From positions 120,071 through 184,070 of the forward strand of contig JALONQ010000005.1 in NCBI GenBank assembly GCA_025454835.1: a DNA stretch of 64,000 nt. Reading direction: 5' to 3'. Below the pieces are notes generated by a model, which was not told the DNA's origin, made no database searches, and was given only the letters and a program-made list of their open reading frames with translations. Positions 37,649 through 47,282 of the stretch are shown here, one piece after another. Each line of letters begins with the position of its first letter. The stretch's first letter is position 1. Origin of the DNA: Bacteroidota bacterium (GTDB lineage Bacteria > Bacteroidota > Ignavibacteria > UBA10030). The position numbers and the translations under genes are program-made.

Positions 37649-38884
37649 ATGGCTTTCGTCCTGTCCATCCGCCATCGTCGCTCCGACGATATCGCCGGCC
37701 GCCTCCGCCCCTTCCATCCGCTGATCGATACGGTCGAGGCTGGAGGCATCAGTGCGACGCGCGTCACGGGCGAGTTCTGGACCGCAGGACAGCGCAAGGC
37801 GTCGTCGCTGCACGAGGTCTCGTATCGGGCGTGCTTCAAGCCGCAGCTCCCCCGTTTCTTCATCGACCTCCTCACGCAGCCTGGCGACGTCGTGTTCGAC
37901 CCGTTCAGCGGCCGCGGAACGACTGCGCTCGAGGCCGGATTGGCCCAGCGCCGCATCGTCGCCAACGACATGAACCCGCTGAGCGCGATGCTCGCACGTC
38001 CTCGGTTGTTCGTTCCGGACCTCGAGGCGCTGCGACAAAGGCTGTCGTCGCTCCGCTTCCGTACCGGCCGCCGGGCCGACGTCGATCTGTCGATGTTCTA
38101 CCATCCACGCACCGAGTCGGACCTGATCGGCCTCCGTTCGTACCTCCACCGGCGCCATCGTAACGGCAGCGAGGACGCGATCGACCGTTGGATCCGGATG
38201 GTGGCGACGAACCGGCTCACCGGGCATTCGACAGGGTTCTTCTCGGTCTACACGCTTCCGCCGAATCAGGCCATCACGGCCGAGCGGCAACGGATGATCA
38301 ACCGCCGGCTTCGTCAGCGGCCTCCGGAACGGGATGTCCGTTCGATCATCCTCCGGAAGTCCGCCAGCCTCCTGCGCACCGTCACACCGGACCAGATGCG
38401 GGTCCTCCGCGAGGCAGGTCGACACGCCCGATTCATCACGGGCGATGCGCGTCGGGTGCGATATGTCCGGGCCGGCAGTATCCGCCTGACCGTCACATCT
38501 CCCCCGTTCCTGAACATGGTCGACTACGCGGCGGACAATTGGTTGCGATGCTGGTTCAACGGGATCGACGCCGACGCGGTCGCAGATCGGATCACTGTCA
38601 CCAGTTCTCTGACGGCCTGGGAGCGGGCCATGGACGGGGTGTTCGCCGAACTCCACCGCCTCACCGCCCCCGGAGGCTGGGTCGCGTTCGAAGTGGGCGA
38701 GGTTCGCCGCGGCCATCTGCGCTTGGACGAATCGATCCTGCCCATCGGTGTGCGGCGCGGCTTCGAATGTCGCGCCGTGCTCATCAACCAGCAACGCTTC
38801 ACGAAGACCTCCAACATCTGGGGGATCGGCAACAACCACAGCGGGACCAACACGAATCGAATCGTTCTCTTCCAGAGAGCGTAA
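37649..38884 (+). CDS. N4/N6-type DNA methyltransferase, orphan
   Basis: 411 residues. SAM-binding motif VFDPFSGRGTTALEAGLAQRRIVANDMNP (FxGxG) comes first at about residue 85, and the catalytic motif TSPPFLNMVDY at about residue 283, so the order is motif I before motif IV (beta or related class, PF01555 type). SPP[FY] is usual in N4-cytosine methyltransferases, so the product is more likely N4-methylcytosine than N6-methyladenine (inference). A basic target-recognition stretch (INRRLRQRPPERDVRSIILRKS) lies between the motifs. No restriction enzyme gene is adjacent, so it is an orphan methylase. The start at 37649 excludes the terminator tail. A terminator follows the gene. Confidence 0.8.
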   Translation: MAFVLSIRHRRSDDIAGRLRPFHPLIDTVEAGGISATRVTGEFWTAGQRKASSLHEVSYRACFKPQLPRFFIDLLTQPGDVVFDPFSGRGTTALEAGLAQRRIVANDMNPLSAMLARPRLFVPDLEALRQRLSSLRFRTGRRADVDLSMFYHPRTESDLIGLRSYLHRRHRNGSEDAIDRWIRMVATNRLTGHSTGFFSVYTLPPNQAITAERQRMINRRLRQRPPERDVRSIILRKSASLLRTVTPDQMRVLREAGRHARFITGDARRVRYVRAGSIRLTVTSPPFLNMVDYAADNWLRCWFNGIDADAVADRITVTSSLTAWERAMDGVFAELHRLTAPGGWVAFEVGEVRRGHLRLDESILPIGVRRGFECRAVLINQQRFTKTSNIWGIGNNHSGTNTNRIVLFQRA

Positions 38885-38929
38885 GAGGAGCACCAAGGCC
38901 GGATCGCGCGTTGGTGAGAGGGAACGAAG

Positions 38930-38967
38930 AACGGGAAGCCCATGAGAAGAGCTTCCCGTTTTCCTTT
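38930..38967 (+). terminator. Intrinsic terminator after the methyltransferase gene
   Basis: AACGGGAAGC (38930-38939) and GCTTCCCGTT (38951-38960) form a perfect 10-bp stem with an 11-nt loop, followed by TTCCTTT. It separates the methyltransferase from the nad genes. Confidence 0.75.
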
Positions 38968-39004
38968 CCCGGCCGGATTCCTGAATATTTCTCTATATTG
39001 GCCC

Positions 39005-39871
39005 ATGGCATCGGCATTGCACCCTGAGGTCCTTGAAGCGATCCGGCGCGCGCTCGCGGAGGACGTTGGCGGCGGCGACGTAACATCGCTCGCGACGATC
39101 CCCGACTCCGCTATGGCCCGGGGGTTGTTCCGGGCGAAGAGTCCCGGTGTCGTGGCAGGACTGGAAGTGGCTGCTGAGGTCTTCCGGGCATTGGACTCTG
39201 GCTCGCAGTTCGAACCCCACGTCATTGACGGTCAGACGGTTGACCAAGGGACGCACCTCGCCACCGTTTCGGGACCGGCACGCATCATTCTGACGGGCGA
39301 ACGGACGGCGCTCAATTTCCTTCAGCGCATGTCGGGCATCGCCACGATGACGAATGCGTTCGTCAAGGCCGTCGAAGGCACTCGGGCGATCATCCTGGAC
39401 ACTCGAAAGACCGCGCCAGGACTCCGGCAGTTCGACAAGCTCGCCGTTCGGCTCGGGGGTGGCACTAATCATCGGGCCGGATTGTTCGATATGGTGCTGA
39501 TCAAAGACAACCACATCGACGCGGCCGGTGGGATCACGGCGGCGATCCAGGGAGCCCGGTCCTTCTCGGGTGGGCGATTGCCCATCGAGGTGGAATGCCG
39601 TACGTTGGACGACGTCCGGGAGGCCTTCGGGCTGAAGGTGGACCGTATCATGCTGGACAATATGGACCTCTCGACGATCCGGAAGGCCGTGCATCTCGTG
39701 GATGGACGGATCCCGCTCGAGGTCTCCGGAAACGTAACACTCGAGACTGTCCGGGCCTATGCCGAAACGGGCGTGGACCTCATCTCGGTGGGGGCGTTGA
39801 CGCATTCGGTGAAGGCGATGGATATTAGTATGAAGATCGTGACGAGCGAGAAGAGAACCAGTATGCAGTAG
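39005..39871 (+). CDS. nadC: Nicotinate-nucleotide pyrophosphorylase (quinolinate phosphoribosyltransferase)
   Basis: 288 residues, typical for NadC, which joins quinolinate to PRPP to give nicotinate mononucleotide with CO2 release. Motifs: AEDVGGGDVTSLATIP, ERTALNFLQRMSGIAT, DTRKTAPGLRQFDKLAVRLGGGTNHR, LIKDNHID, VEVEC-like PIEVECRTLDD, and SGNVTLETVRAYAETGVDLISVGALTHSV. The ATG at 39005 opens the conserved N-terminus. TATATT lies only 5 bp upstream (38994-38999), so the transcript may be leaderless, although no good -35 is visible. Its last codons and TAG stop lie inside repeat element A copy 3. First gene of nadC-nadA-nadB. Confidence 0.95.
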   Translation: MASALHPEVLEAIRRALAEDVGGGDVTSLATIPDSAMARGLFRAKSPGVVAGLEVAAEVFRALDSGSQFEPHVIDGQTVDQGTHLATVSGPARIILTGERTALNFLQRMSGIATMTNAFVKAVEGTRAIILDTRKTAPGLRQFDKLAVRLGGGTNHRAGLFDMVLIKDNHIDAAGGITAAIQGARSFSGGRLPIEVECRTLDDVREAFGLKVDRIMLDNMDLSTIRKAVHLVDGRIPLEVSGNVTLETVRAYAETGVDLISVGALTHSVKAMDISMKIVTSEKRTSMQ

Positions 39872-39982
39872 GCAAGGACCATCAGGTTGTGACAGGCAGA
39901 GGTCCAGGGACAGGGATCCGGGAATAGGATCTGTGTCCCATGACTGCCACCTGTCACATCCTGCCTGCTCGTGCCTACTGCC
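39861..39982 (+). repeat. Element A copy 3 (overlaps the end of nadC)
   Basis: Left arm 39861-39899 (GTATGCAGTAGGCAAGG to GACAGGCAG) and right arm 39944-39982 (CTGCCACCTGTCAC to TGCCTACTGCC) are imperfect reverse complements. The core CAGGGATCCGGGAATAGGATC matches the core of copy 1. The nadC stop codon TAG (39869-39871) is part of the repeat word GCAGTAG. Confidence 0.75.
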
Positions 39983-40006
39983 GACTCATATTGAAGAGAT
40001 ACCGGA

Positions 40007-41047
<1,041 letters not shown>

Positions 41048-41251
41048 CATCTTGGCACAAGCGCACAACATCGCGCTCGGCGCCCCCCGTGTTCTAGGAG
41101 ACAACGTGGTGCAAAACTCGGTCCTTGGTCCGCGCATGCATGAATCTCCGATCGTGAGATCAACAGGACGATCGTCCCATCTCATCTGCTCTGCGACCGC
41201 TGCGGACCGCTGTGATCGCCGCGCGAAATGTCTTTTGGCCATTCGCTGATC

Positions 41252-42823
41252 ATGCCCCACGACCTGATCAAGACCGACGTCCTCGTCATCGGATGCGGCA
41301 TTGCCGGCGGCGTCGCGGCACTCGAGCTGGCTGAAGCCGGCGTGCATGTGACCGTCGTGACCCTTTCGCCGAAGCCCGAAGAGACGAACACATGGTACGC
41401 GCAGGGGGGCATCGTCTATCAAGGGGACGCCGATTCCCCGGAGCTCCTCATCGAGGACATTCTCCGCGCCGGGGCAGGCTATTCGAACCGCTCCGCCGTC
41501 GAGATCCTCGCACGCGAGGGGCCTGAACTGGTCCGCACGGTCCTGCTCGACAAGATCGGCGTACCGTTCGACCGGACCACCAACGATGAGCTCTCGCTGG
41601 TCCGCGAAGGCGGACACTCGCTCCATCGCATCCTCCATGCCGCCGACGCCACCGGCAGCGCCATCGAGCGGCGCCTGCTCGTTTCGCTCGGCCGGTTCAA
41701 GAACGTGCAGTTGCTGACCGGCCACACGGCCGTTGACCTCCTGACGCCGGCCCATCACGCGATCGACCGGCAGTGCTTGTACCAGCCCACGTCGTGCGTC
41801 GGCGCCTACCTGCTCAACCAGTCCACGGGCCAGGTGATCAGGTGCCTGGCGAAGGCGACCGTCCTCGCCACGGGCGGACTCGGCCAGATCTTCCTGCGTA
41901 CGACGAATCCCGCGGGAGCGCGCGGCGACGGCCTGGCCATGGCGTGGCGCGCAGGCGCGAGGGTCATCAATAGCGAGTTCATTCAGTTCCATCCGACCTC
42001 GTTCTACAAAGAGAATACTCCCTGCTTCCTGATCTCGGAGGCGGTCCGGGGCGCGGGGGCGAAGCTCGTCGACGAGAGCGGACGGGCCTTCATGGAAGAC
42101 TACGACCCCGAATGGAAGGACCTCGCGCCCCGTGATGTCGTCTCGCGCAGCATCCATCACGAGATGCTCAAACGCCGGCTTCCGAACGTCTATCTCGACA
42201 TTGCCTCGCATCTCCCGGCAGCGAAGATCCGTGAGATGTTCCCGTCGATCCATGAACAATGCATGAAGTACGGCATCGATATGAGCCGCGAGCCGATACC
42301 CGTGGTCCCGGCCGCGCACTACTTCTGCGGCGGTGTGTGGGTGGATGAATGGGGCGCAACGACCGTCCAGCAGCTGTTCGCCATCGGCGAAGTGTCCTGT
42401 ACTGGCATCCACGGCGCCAACCGGCTCGCCAGCACGTCGCTGCTCGAAGGGCTGGTGTGGGGCCATCGGGCGGCCAGACACCTCCATGGCTCTTTGCGTT
42501 CGTTGGATCTGCACGACCCCCACGACATCCCGCCATGGGTGGAAACCGGCACACAGGAGCCCGACGCCGCGCTGATCCTGCAGGACATGAGCGCCATCCA
42601 GCATGTGATGTCGAACTACGTCGGACTCGTCCGCACCGACCGACGGCTCCAGCGGGCGATCCGGGAACTCCGCCATCTCGAGTACGAGATCGAGCGGTTC
42701 TACCGGGCCGTCCAACTCACCGACGGACTCATCGGCCTTCGCAACGCCGTCCGCACCGCGCTCATCGTGACGATCTCCGCCTGGGAGAACAAGAAGAGCG
42801 TCGGGTGCCATTATAGAGTCTGA
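41252..42823 (+). CDS. nadB: L-aspartate oxidase
   Basis: 523 residues from the chosen start. FAD-dependent oxidase of the succinate dehydrogenase/fumarate reductase flavoprotein family that makes iminoaspartate for NadA. Motifs: IKTDVLVIGCGIAGGVAALELAEAG (dinucleotide-binding), NTWYAQGGIVY, EGGHSLHRILHAADATG, ATGGLGQIF, INSEFIQFHPTSFY, PVVPAAHYFCGGVWVDEWG and HGANRLASTSLLEGLVWG. The C-terminal helical domain ends SVGCHYR. A Met 24 bp upstream (41228) is an alternative start. The 204-bp gap from nadA shows nothing notable. Heptamer-type repeats follow the stop. Confidence 0.95.
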   Translation: MPHDLIKTDVLVIGCGIAGGVAALELAEAGVHVTVVTLSPKPEETNTWYAQGGIVYQGDADSPELLIEDILRAGAGYSNRSAVEILAREGPELVRTVLLDKIGVPFDRTTNDELSLVREGGHSLHRILHAADATGSAIERRLLVSLGRFKNVQLLTGHTAVDLLTPAHHAIDRQCLYQPTSCVGAYLLNQSTGQVIRCLAKATVLATGGLGQIFLRTTNPAGARGDGLAMAWRAGARVINSEFIQFHPTSFYKENTPCFLISEAVRGAGAKLVDESGRAFMEDYDPEWKDLAPRDVVSRSIHHEMLKRRLPNVYLDIASHLPAAKIREMFPSIHEQCMKYGIDMSREPIPVVPAAHYFCGGVWVDEWGATTVQQLFAIGEVSCTGIHGANRLASTSLLEGLVWGHRAARHLHGSLRSLDLHDPHDIPPWVETGTQEPDAALILQDMSAIQHVMSNYVGLVRTDRRLQRAIRELRHLEYEIERFYRAVQLTDGLIGLRNAVRTALIVTISAWENKKSVGCHYRV

Positions 42824-42880
42824 GGAGGGCGGAGGCAGAGGACGGGCATCAGAGGTCAGATGCAGAGGAGAGCCGCCATG
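42824..42880 (+). repeat. GTCAGAG-family array, copy 1
   Basis: Approximate 7-bp steps: GGAGGGC, GGAGGCA, GAGGACG, GGCATCA, GAGGTCA, GATGCAG, AGGAGAG, then CCGCCATGTCG. Its last part matches the array at 57.4 kb (GGTCAGA.GCAGAGGAG.GCC..ATGTCG). It abuts the nadB stop codon. Confidence 0.55.
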
Positions 42881-42979
42881 TCGCAAACCCGCGGACTTGT
42901 GTTCCCTACCCGCCCGGGCATTCATCCTGTCGCTGAGGTCATGAAGCATCATTCGAACCCTAAACCGATGATCCATCAA

Positions 42980-44200
42980 ATGAATCGTACGATGTTACAA
43001 GCGATGTTTTCGATCTGCGCGGCGGTCGTGTTGTCTCTCGCGGCCTACGCACAGTCTCCCGATCCCGTTCTGCTGATCTCCCTCGATGGCTTCCGTAACG
43101 ACTATCCCGAGAAGACCGAGACGCCCAACTTGACGGCGCTTGCAAAGGCCGGCGTTCGAGCCGAGGCGCTGCGCCCCGTCTTTCCGAGCAAGACCTTCAC
43201 CAATCACTACACCATCGCCACAGGTCTGCTTCCCAAACACCACGGCGTGATCTCCAACACGATGTACGACGCCGAGATGAACGCGTGGTTCCGGTTGAGC
43301 GACACCGGCGCCGTTCGGAATGCCGCTTGGTGGGGAGGCGAGCCGATCTGGGTCACGGCGGTCAAGCAGCGACAGCGCTCCGCCTGCTTCTTCTGGCCCG
43401 GGACCGAAGCAGCGATCGGCGGCATCCGGCCGACCTATTGGAAGCCCTATGTGCATCAGACGCCGCACGAGGAGAGGATCGCGCAGGTCCTCGCATGGTT
43501 CGATCTGCCGTCAGAAGAACGCCCCTCGATCATTACCCTCTACTTCAGCGATACCGACGACGCCGGCCATCGGTTCGGTCCTGATGCACCCGAGCTCAAG
43601 GCAGCGATCCAGAAGGTCGATTCATCCGTCGGCCGGCTGCTCGATGGGCTGGCCGCCCGCGGGCTGCGCGATAAGGTCAACATCTTGGTGGTGTCCGATC
43701 ACGGCATGTCGGCCGTTGATACCTCGCGCATCGTCTACTGGGACGACGCGTTGGACGCAAGCACGGTCAGATCCATCGAGGAAGGACCGGTCCTCACCTT
43801 CAATGCCCCGGCCGACAGCGTGCCGGTCTATGTGCAGCGGCTCAACCGTTTGAGCCTGCACCTGAAGGCCTATGCGAACGCCGACCTGCCAGCTCGCTTC
43901 TTGTACAGCGGCCACCGCCGAATACCGTCCATCATCGGTCTGGTGGACGACGGCTGGACGGTCACGCGCCGAAACCGACGGGGCGGCTATCCGATCTCCG
44001 GGGGCGCGCACGGCTACGATCATGAGTTCCCCTCGATGCAGGCGCTCTTCATTGCTGACGGCCCCGCCTTCAAGAGCGGCGCCCGAGTTGACACCGTGAT
44101 GAACCTGGATGTCTATGAACTTCTGTGCCATCTGCTCAAGCTGAAGCCGGCACCGAACGACGGTTCGTTCGAACGGATCAGAAGCGTCCTTGAACCTTGA
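42980..44200 (+). CDS. Secreted nucleotide pyrophosphatase/phosphodiesterase (NPP-like)
   Basis: 406 residues from the chosen start. Signal peptide MNRTMLQAMFSICAAVVLSLAAYAQ, then the alkaline-phosphatase-superfamily NPP domain: PVLLISLDGFRNDY (metal Asp), FPSKTFTNHYTIATGLLPKHHGV (nucleophile Thr), TLYFSDTDDAGHRFGP (Asp and His), VVSDHGM (Asp, His) and GAHGYDHEFPSMQALF (His). It should cleave phosphodiester or pyrophosphate bonds of nucleotides outside the cytoplasm. Four earlier in-frame Met codons exist; those before 42890 fall in a repeat array, and the ATG at 42980 gives the cleanest signal peptide, with 42941 and 42968 as alternatives. Confidence 0.88.
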   Translation: MNRTMLQAMFSICAAVVLSLAAYAQSPDPVLLISLDGFRNDYPEKTETPNLTALAKAGVRAEALRPVFPSKTFTNHYTIATGLLPKHHGVISNTMYDAEMNAWFRLSDTGAVRNAAWWGGEPIWVTAVKQRQRSACFFWPGTEAAIGGIRPTYWKPYVHQTPHEERIAQVLAWFDLPSEERPSIITLYFSDTDDAGHRFGPDAPELKAAIQKVDSSVGRLLDGLAARGLRDKVNILVVSDHGMSAVDTSRIVYWDDALDASTVRSIEEGPVLTFNAPADSVPVYVQRLNRLSLHLKAYANADLPARFLYSGHRRIPSIIGLVDDGWTVTRRNRRGGYPISGGAHGYDHEFPSMQALFIADGPAFKSGARVDTVMNLDVYELLCHLLKLKPAPNDGSFERIRSVLEP

Positions 44201-44288
44201 TGGCCTCAACCGTCGCTGCCTTCTCATCGCCACCTTCACATCACCTTCATCTTCACACCTGCCACCTGTCTCAGCTCTCCGCCGGCAA

Positions 44289-44711
44289 ATGCCCCGCCTT
44301 CGGCTCGACCTCCCGGCTTCGCTCCCGTTCCGCACCCAAATCCCGGTGCGGATCACCGACGTGAACTACGGTGGGCATTTGGGAAATGACGCCGTGCTTT
44401 CGCTCGTGCACGAAGCCCGTCTGCAATTCCTGGCCTCGATGGGCTACTCTGAAACGAACATCGAAGGCGCCGCCGTCATCATGGCCGATGCTCAGATCGT
44501 CTACCGGTCGGAAGGTCACTACGGCGACCTCCTCGATGTCGCGGTGGGGTTCGGTGAGATCTCCGGGGTCTCCTTCGAGATCTTCACCCTGCTCTCCCGC
44601 TCGGATTCGGGACAGGAAGTCGCTCGCGTCAAGACCACGCTTGTTTGCTACGACTACGCCCTTCGGAAACCGCTGCCGGTGCCGGCCCCCTTGAGGTCCC
44701 GCCCGACCTGA
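44289..44711 (+). CDS. Hotdog-fold acyl-CoA thioesterase (4HBT-like)
   Basis: 140 residues. The hotdog-fold signature VRITDVNYGGHLGNDAVLSLVHEARLQFL contains the Asp and the GGHLGN loop of the 4-hydroxybenzoyl-CoA/YbgC-type thioesterases. The rest is beta-rich with paired strands (VYRSEGHYGDLLDVAVGFG, VARVKTTLVCYDY). It probably hydrolyses acyl-CoA; chain length is unknown. The start at 44289 removes an unlikely N-terminal extension that would be encoded by a pyrimidine-rich CACCTTCA-type repetitive stretch at 44231-44270. Confidence 0.75.
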   Translation: MPRLRLDLPASLPFRTQIPVRITDVNYGGHLGNDAVLSLVHEARLQFLASMGYSETNIEGAAVIMADAQIVYRSEGHYGDLLDVAVGFGEISGVSFEIFTLLSRSDSGQEVARVKTTLVCYDYALRKPLPVPAPLRSRPT

Positions 44712-44765
44712 GCTTCATATTTTGGTTGCATTCGGTTCATAGATTCCTGATACTGAGAAGGAAGA

Positions 44766-44799
44766 GGGTCTGGCGCCCCTTTTGGTACTCGCCAGACCC
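44766..44799 (+). promoter_or_regulatory. Perfect 10-bp hairpin before the 44.8-kb gene
   Basis: GGGTCTGGCG (44766-44775) and CGCCAGACCC (44790-44799) pair perfectly around a 14-nt loop. The purine-rich AGAAGGAAGAGGG overlaps the left arm and could be a Shine-Dalgarno occluded or repositioned by the fold. An ATG at 44800 directly after the right arm opens a 10-codon ORF ending in a TGA that overlaps the GTG at 44829. No T run follows, so it is not a typical terminator. Confidence 0.55.
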
Positions 44800-44828
44800 A
44801 TGTGCCACCAGTTCTGGGTGTCTGCGCC

Positions 44829-46649
44829 GTGAATGCCGCATATCATCTTTTCCACATTCCCGTGATGGGGACGGGCCATTCGATCGACACACCCATCCGC
44901 GTGGCCCCGTTCGGCATTTCGTCCGTGATCTCCATCGTCGACGACCTCCTCGTCGAACGCGTCCGGAAGCATTACGCCCACCAGGAAGGTCTTCCGTACG
45001 AACAGATCCCGCGCTACGCCGAGGACGGCCGATCGCGGCGGATCACTGCCTATCTCGACCTCGTTCGCGAGATCGTCCACCGCCGTCTTGAAGCGATCAA
45101 GCAGCTCCCCTTCTTTGAGAAGAACGACAAGTCGAAGTATTTCGAGATGCTCCCCGACTCGTGTGACCTGAAACAGGACTACGAGGCAATGCTCCGCATG
45201 TCCCCGGGACCGGATCGGGAAAGGCAAGAACGGTCCTTGACTCAACGCATGCTGCCAGGCTCGATCGACGTCAACATCATGACGAAACTCGACCGGCTGA
45301 CGTTCACGCGCGAAGGGAAGCCGCTCAGCGACGAATACTCCGACGCCAAGACCGCTCTGCGCGGTTATGCCGAAAGCGCCTTGAACTCGGCCGTCATCTT
45401 CTCCGCCGGACTCAACCAGAGTCTCTTCGGCTACATGACCCGCTTCCGGGATTTCTACCGGAGTGAGATGGGCGAGATCCGCAAGAAGGTTGTCCTCAAG
45501 GTCAGCGATTTCCGATCGGCCCTGATCCAGGGCAAGCTTCTCGCGCGCAAGGGGCTCGAGGTCCACGAATTCCGGATCGAGTCCGGGCTCAATTGCGGCG
45601 GACACGCGTTCGCCTCCGATGGCGAATTGCTGCCGACGCTGCTGAGGGACTTCAAAGAGAAGCGCGATCAACTGAAGGCTGAGTTCCTTCCCATGATTCG
45701 TCGATACTATGAATCCATGGGATGGGAGTATCCGAAGCTGGCAGAATCTGAGATGCCGCTCGTAACCGTTCAGGGCGGGATTGGAACGCCTGGAGAGGCG
45801 GAGCGGATGCTCAAACAGTTCGGAATGGATCGAACAGGCTGGGGGTCCCCCTTCCTCCTCGTGCCTGAAGCAACGTGCGTGGATGAGCCAACGCGGCGTC
45901 TGCTCGCCGATGCGTCCGAGAAAGATGTCTACCTCAGCGACGTTTCACCGCTTGGCGTTCCGTTCAACAATGTCCGCCGCACCGGGTCTGAGCAATGGAC
46001 ACAGCAGCGCGCTGACGAAGGCCGACCTGGTTCACCGTGCCCAAAGGGATTCCTTGTTTCGAACACGGAGTTCACGGAGCGCCCCATCTGCACGGCATCG
46101 TCCGAGTTCCAGGACCTCAAAGTGCAACAACTCGACGCCGCTAATCCTGCGTCGGACGAACGTCGGGCAGCGTACGCCAAGATCGTCAGGAAGGTGTGCT
46201 TGTGCGATCACCTCGGCAACGGCGCCCTGATCGCCCTCGGCATTGCACCCCCGGCCAACCACCCGCAGGCCATCTGCCCGGGCCCGAACATTGCGTGGTT
46301 CAACCGGGAGTATACGTTGCGCGAAATGGTGGACCACATCTATGGACGCGGACCCTCGATCGTACCGGCTGAGCGGCCGCACATGTTCGCGAAAGAAGTG
46401 ACGATGTACGTCGATTACTTCGAGCGCCTGCTGCAACAGTCCGATCGGAGCCCAAAATCGATCGCGGCGCTCGGCGTCTTCCTGACCAACCTCCTCGCCG
46501 GCATGGACTACTGCCTCGAGCTAGCCGCGGGCGAAGCCTACGGCGACGAGAACCTGGCCTCGATCGAGCCAAGGATCCATGAGCAGCGTGAGCGGCTTGA
46601 GATGCTCGCGCTTCAACTCGAACCGGTCGAAGCCCGCGCGGCTTCCTGA
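44829..46649 (+). CDS. Large uncharacterised Cys-rich protein, possibly TIM-barrel flavoprotein-like
   Basis: 606 residues from a GTG at 44829. I do not recognise a characterised family. The N-terminus FHIPVMGTGHSIDTPIRVAPFGISSVISIVDD, and later LNCGGHAFASDGELLPTLL and VQGGIGTPGEAERMLKQFG, read like strands and phosphate loops of FMN-type TIM barrels (nitronate monooxygenase or enoyl reductase group), but this is weak. Cys residues cluster in GSPCPKG, ERPICTAS, RKVCLCDHLGNGAL and AICPGP, a spacing that could bind metal or an Fe-S cluster. The last 100 residues are helical. GTG at 44802 is an alternative start. A hairpin and a mini-ORF precede it. Confidence 0.7.
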   Translation: MNAAYHLFHIPVMGTGHSIDTPIRVAPFGISSVISIVDDLLVERVRKHYAHQEGLPYEQIPRYAEDGRSRRITAYLDLVREIVHRRLEAIKQLPFFEKNDKSKYFEMLPDSCDLKQDYEAMLRMSPGPDRERQERSLTQRMLPGSIDVNIMTKLDRLTFTREGKPLSDEYSDAKTALRGYAESALNSAVIFSAGLNQSLFGYMTRFRDFYRSEMGEIRKKVVLKVSDFRSALIQGKLLARKGLEVHEFRIESGLNCGGHAFASDGELLPTLLRDFKEKRDQLKAEFLPMIRRYYESMGWEYPKLAESEMPLVTVQGGIGTPGEAERMLKQFGMDRTGWGSPFLLVPEATCVDEPTRRLLADASEKDVYLSDVSPLGVPFNNVRRTGSEQWTQQRADEGRPGSPCPKGFLVSNTEFTERPICTASSEFQDLKVQQLDAANPASDERRAAYAKIVRKVCLCDHLGNGALIALGIAPPANHPQAICPGPNIAWFNREYTLREMVDHIYGRGPSIVPAERPHMFAKEVTMYVDYFERLLQQSDRSPKSIAALGVFLTNLLAGMDYCLELAAGEAYGDENLASIEPRIHEQRERLEMLALQLEPVEARAAS

Positions 46650-46775
46650 CCGACGCACACGCCGTTCCCATCTCTGCGAACCGCTCCTCCGCAGGTCTGT
46701 CTGCGAACGAAATTCTCCGTACAATGAGCCAGGTAGCGATCACGGCTGCCGACCCACCGTTTTCGGAGACCTTCC

Positions 46776-47225
46776 ATGGACCTCGCCGAACTTCTTGAAC
46801 ACCGTCAGGCGGCGATCATCTTCGATGCGCACGAATCGTTGAATAAATCGCGCCTTCCCCATTATCGTCAAAGCCACGCCGTCGAGAACACGCAACGCCT
46901 GACCAATCTCTTCCGTCTCGTCCTCCAGAGCGTCAAGACGAAGAACCTCATTCCGATCATCACTTTTTCTCAGGACCTGGCCCGACAGCGATATCATCAG
47001 GGCTTCGATCTCTCCGAAGTGCAGACGGCCTACCACGTGCTGGAAGAAACCCTCTGGCGCCATCTGACGAAGCTCATCCCGCCGGAGGACTATCCCACCG
47101 CCTTCGGGATGGTCGGAACCGTCCTCGGAGCGGGCACGGATGCTCTCGCTCTTGAGTACGTCTCGCTGGCCTCCAAACGCCGCGCCCAGACGCTCGATCT
47201 GAGCGCGATGTTCACCGGCACCTGA
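46776..47225 (+). CDS. RsbRD-N-like helical sensor domain protein
   Basis: 149 residues, all-alpha by appearance. ELLEHRQAAIIFDAHESL, NTQRLTNLFRLVLQSV, LARQRYHQGFDLSEVQTAYHVLEETLW and the C-terminal helix resemble the N-terminal domain found in RsbR/RsbRD-type stressosome or PucR-type proteins, where QGFxLSEVxxAYxxL is a recurring pattern. Here the domain stands alone, without a STAS or kinase domain. It may sense a signal and act on a partner-switching system such as the GAF-SpoIIE phosphatase elsewhere in the window (inference). GGAG lies 7 nt before the ATG. Confidence 0.5.
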   Translation: MDLAELLEHRQAAIIFDAHESLNKSRLPHYRQSHAVENTQRLTNLFRLVLQSVKTKNLIPIITFSQDLARQRYHQGFDLSEVQTAYHVLEETLWRHLTKLIPPEDYPTAFGMVGTVLGAGTDALALEYVSLASKRRAQTLDLSAMFTGT

Positions 47226-47282
47226 GTCACAACTTTTTCCGGGACTCAACGTAGTCTTGGATGTCGTTCATTGGAGGCCGCT

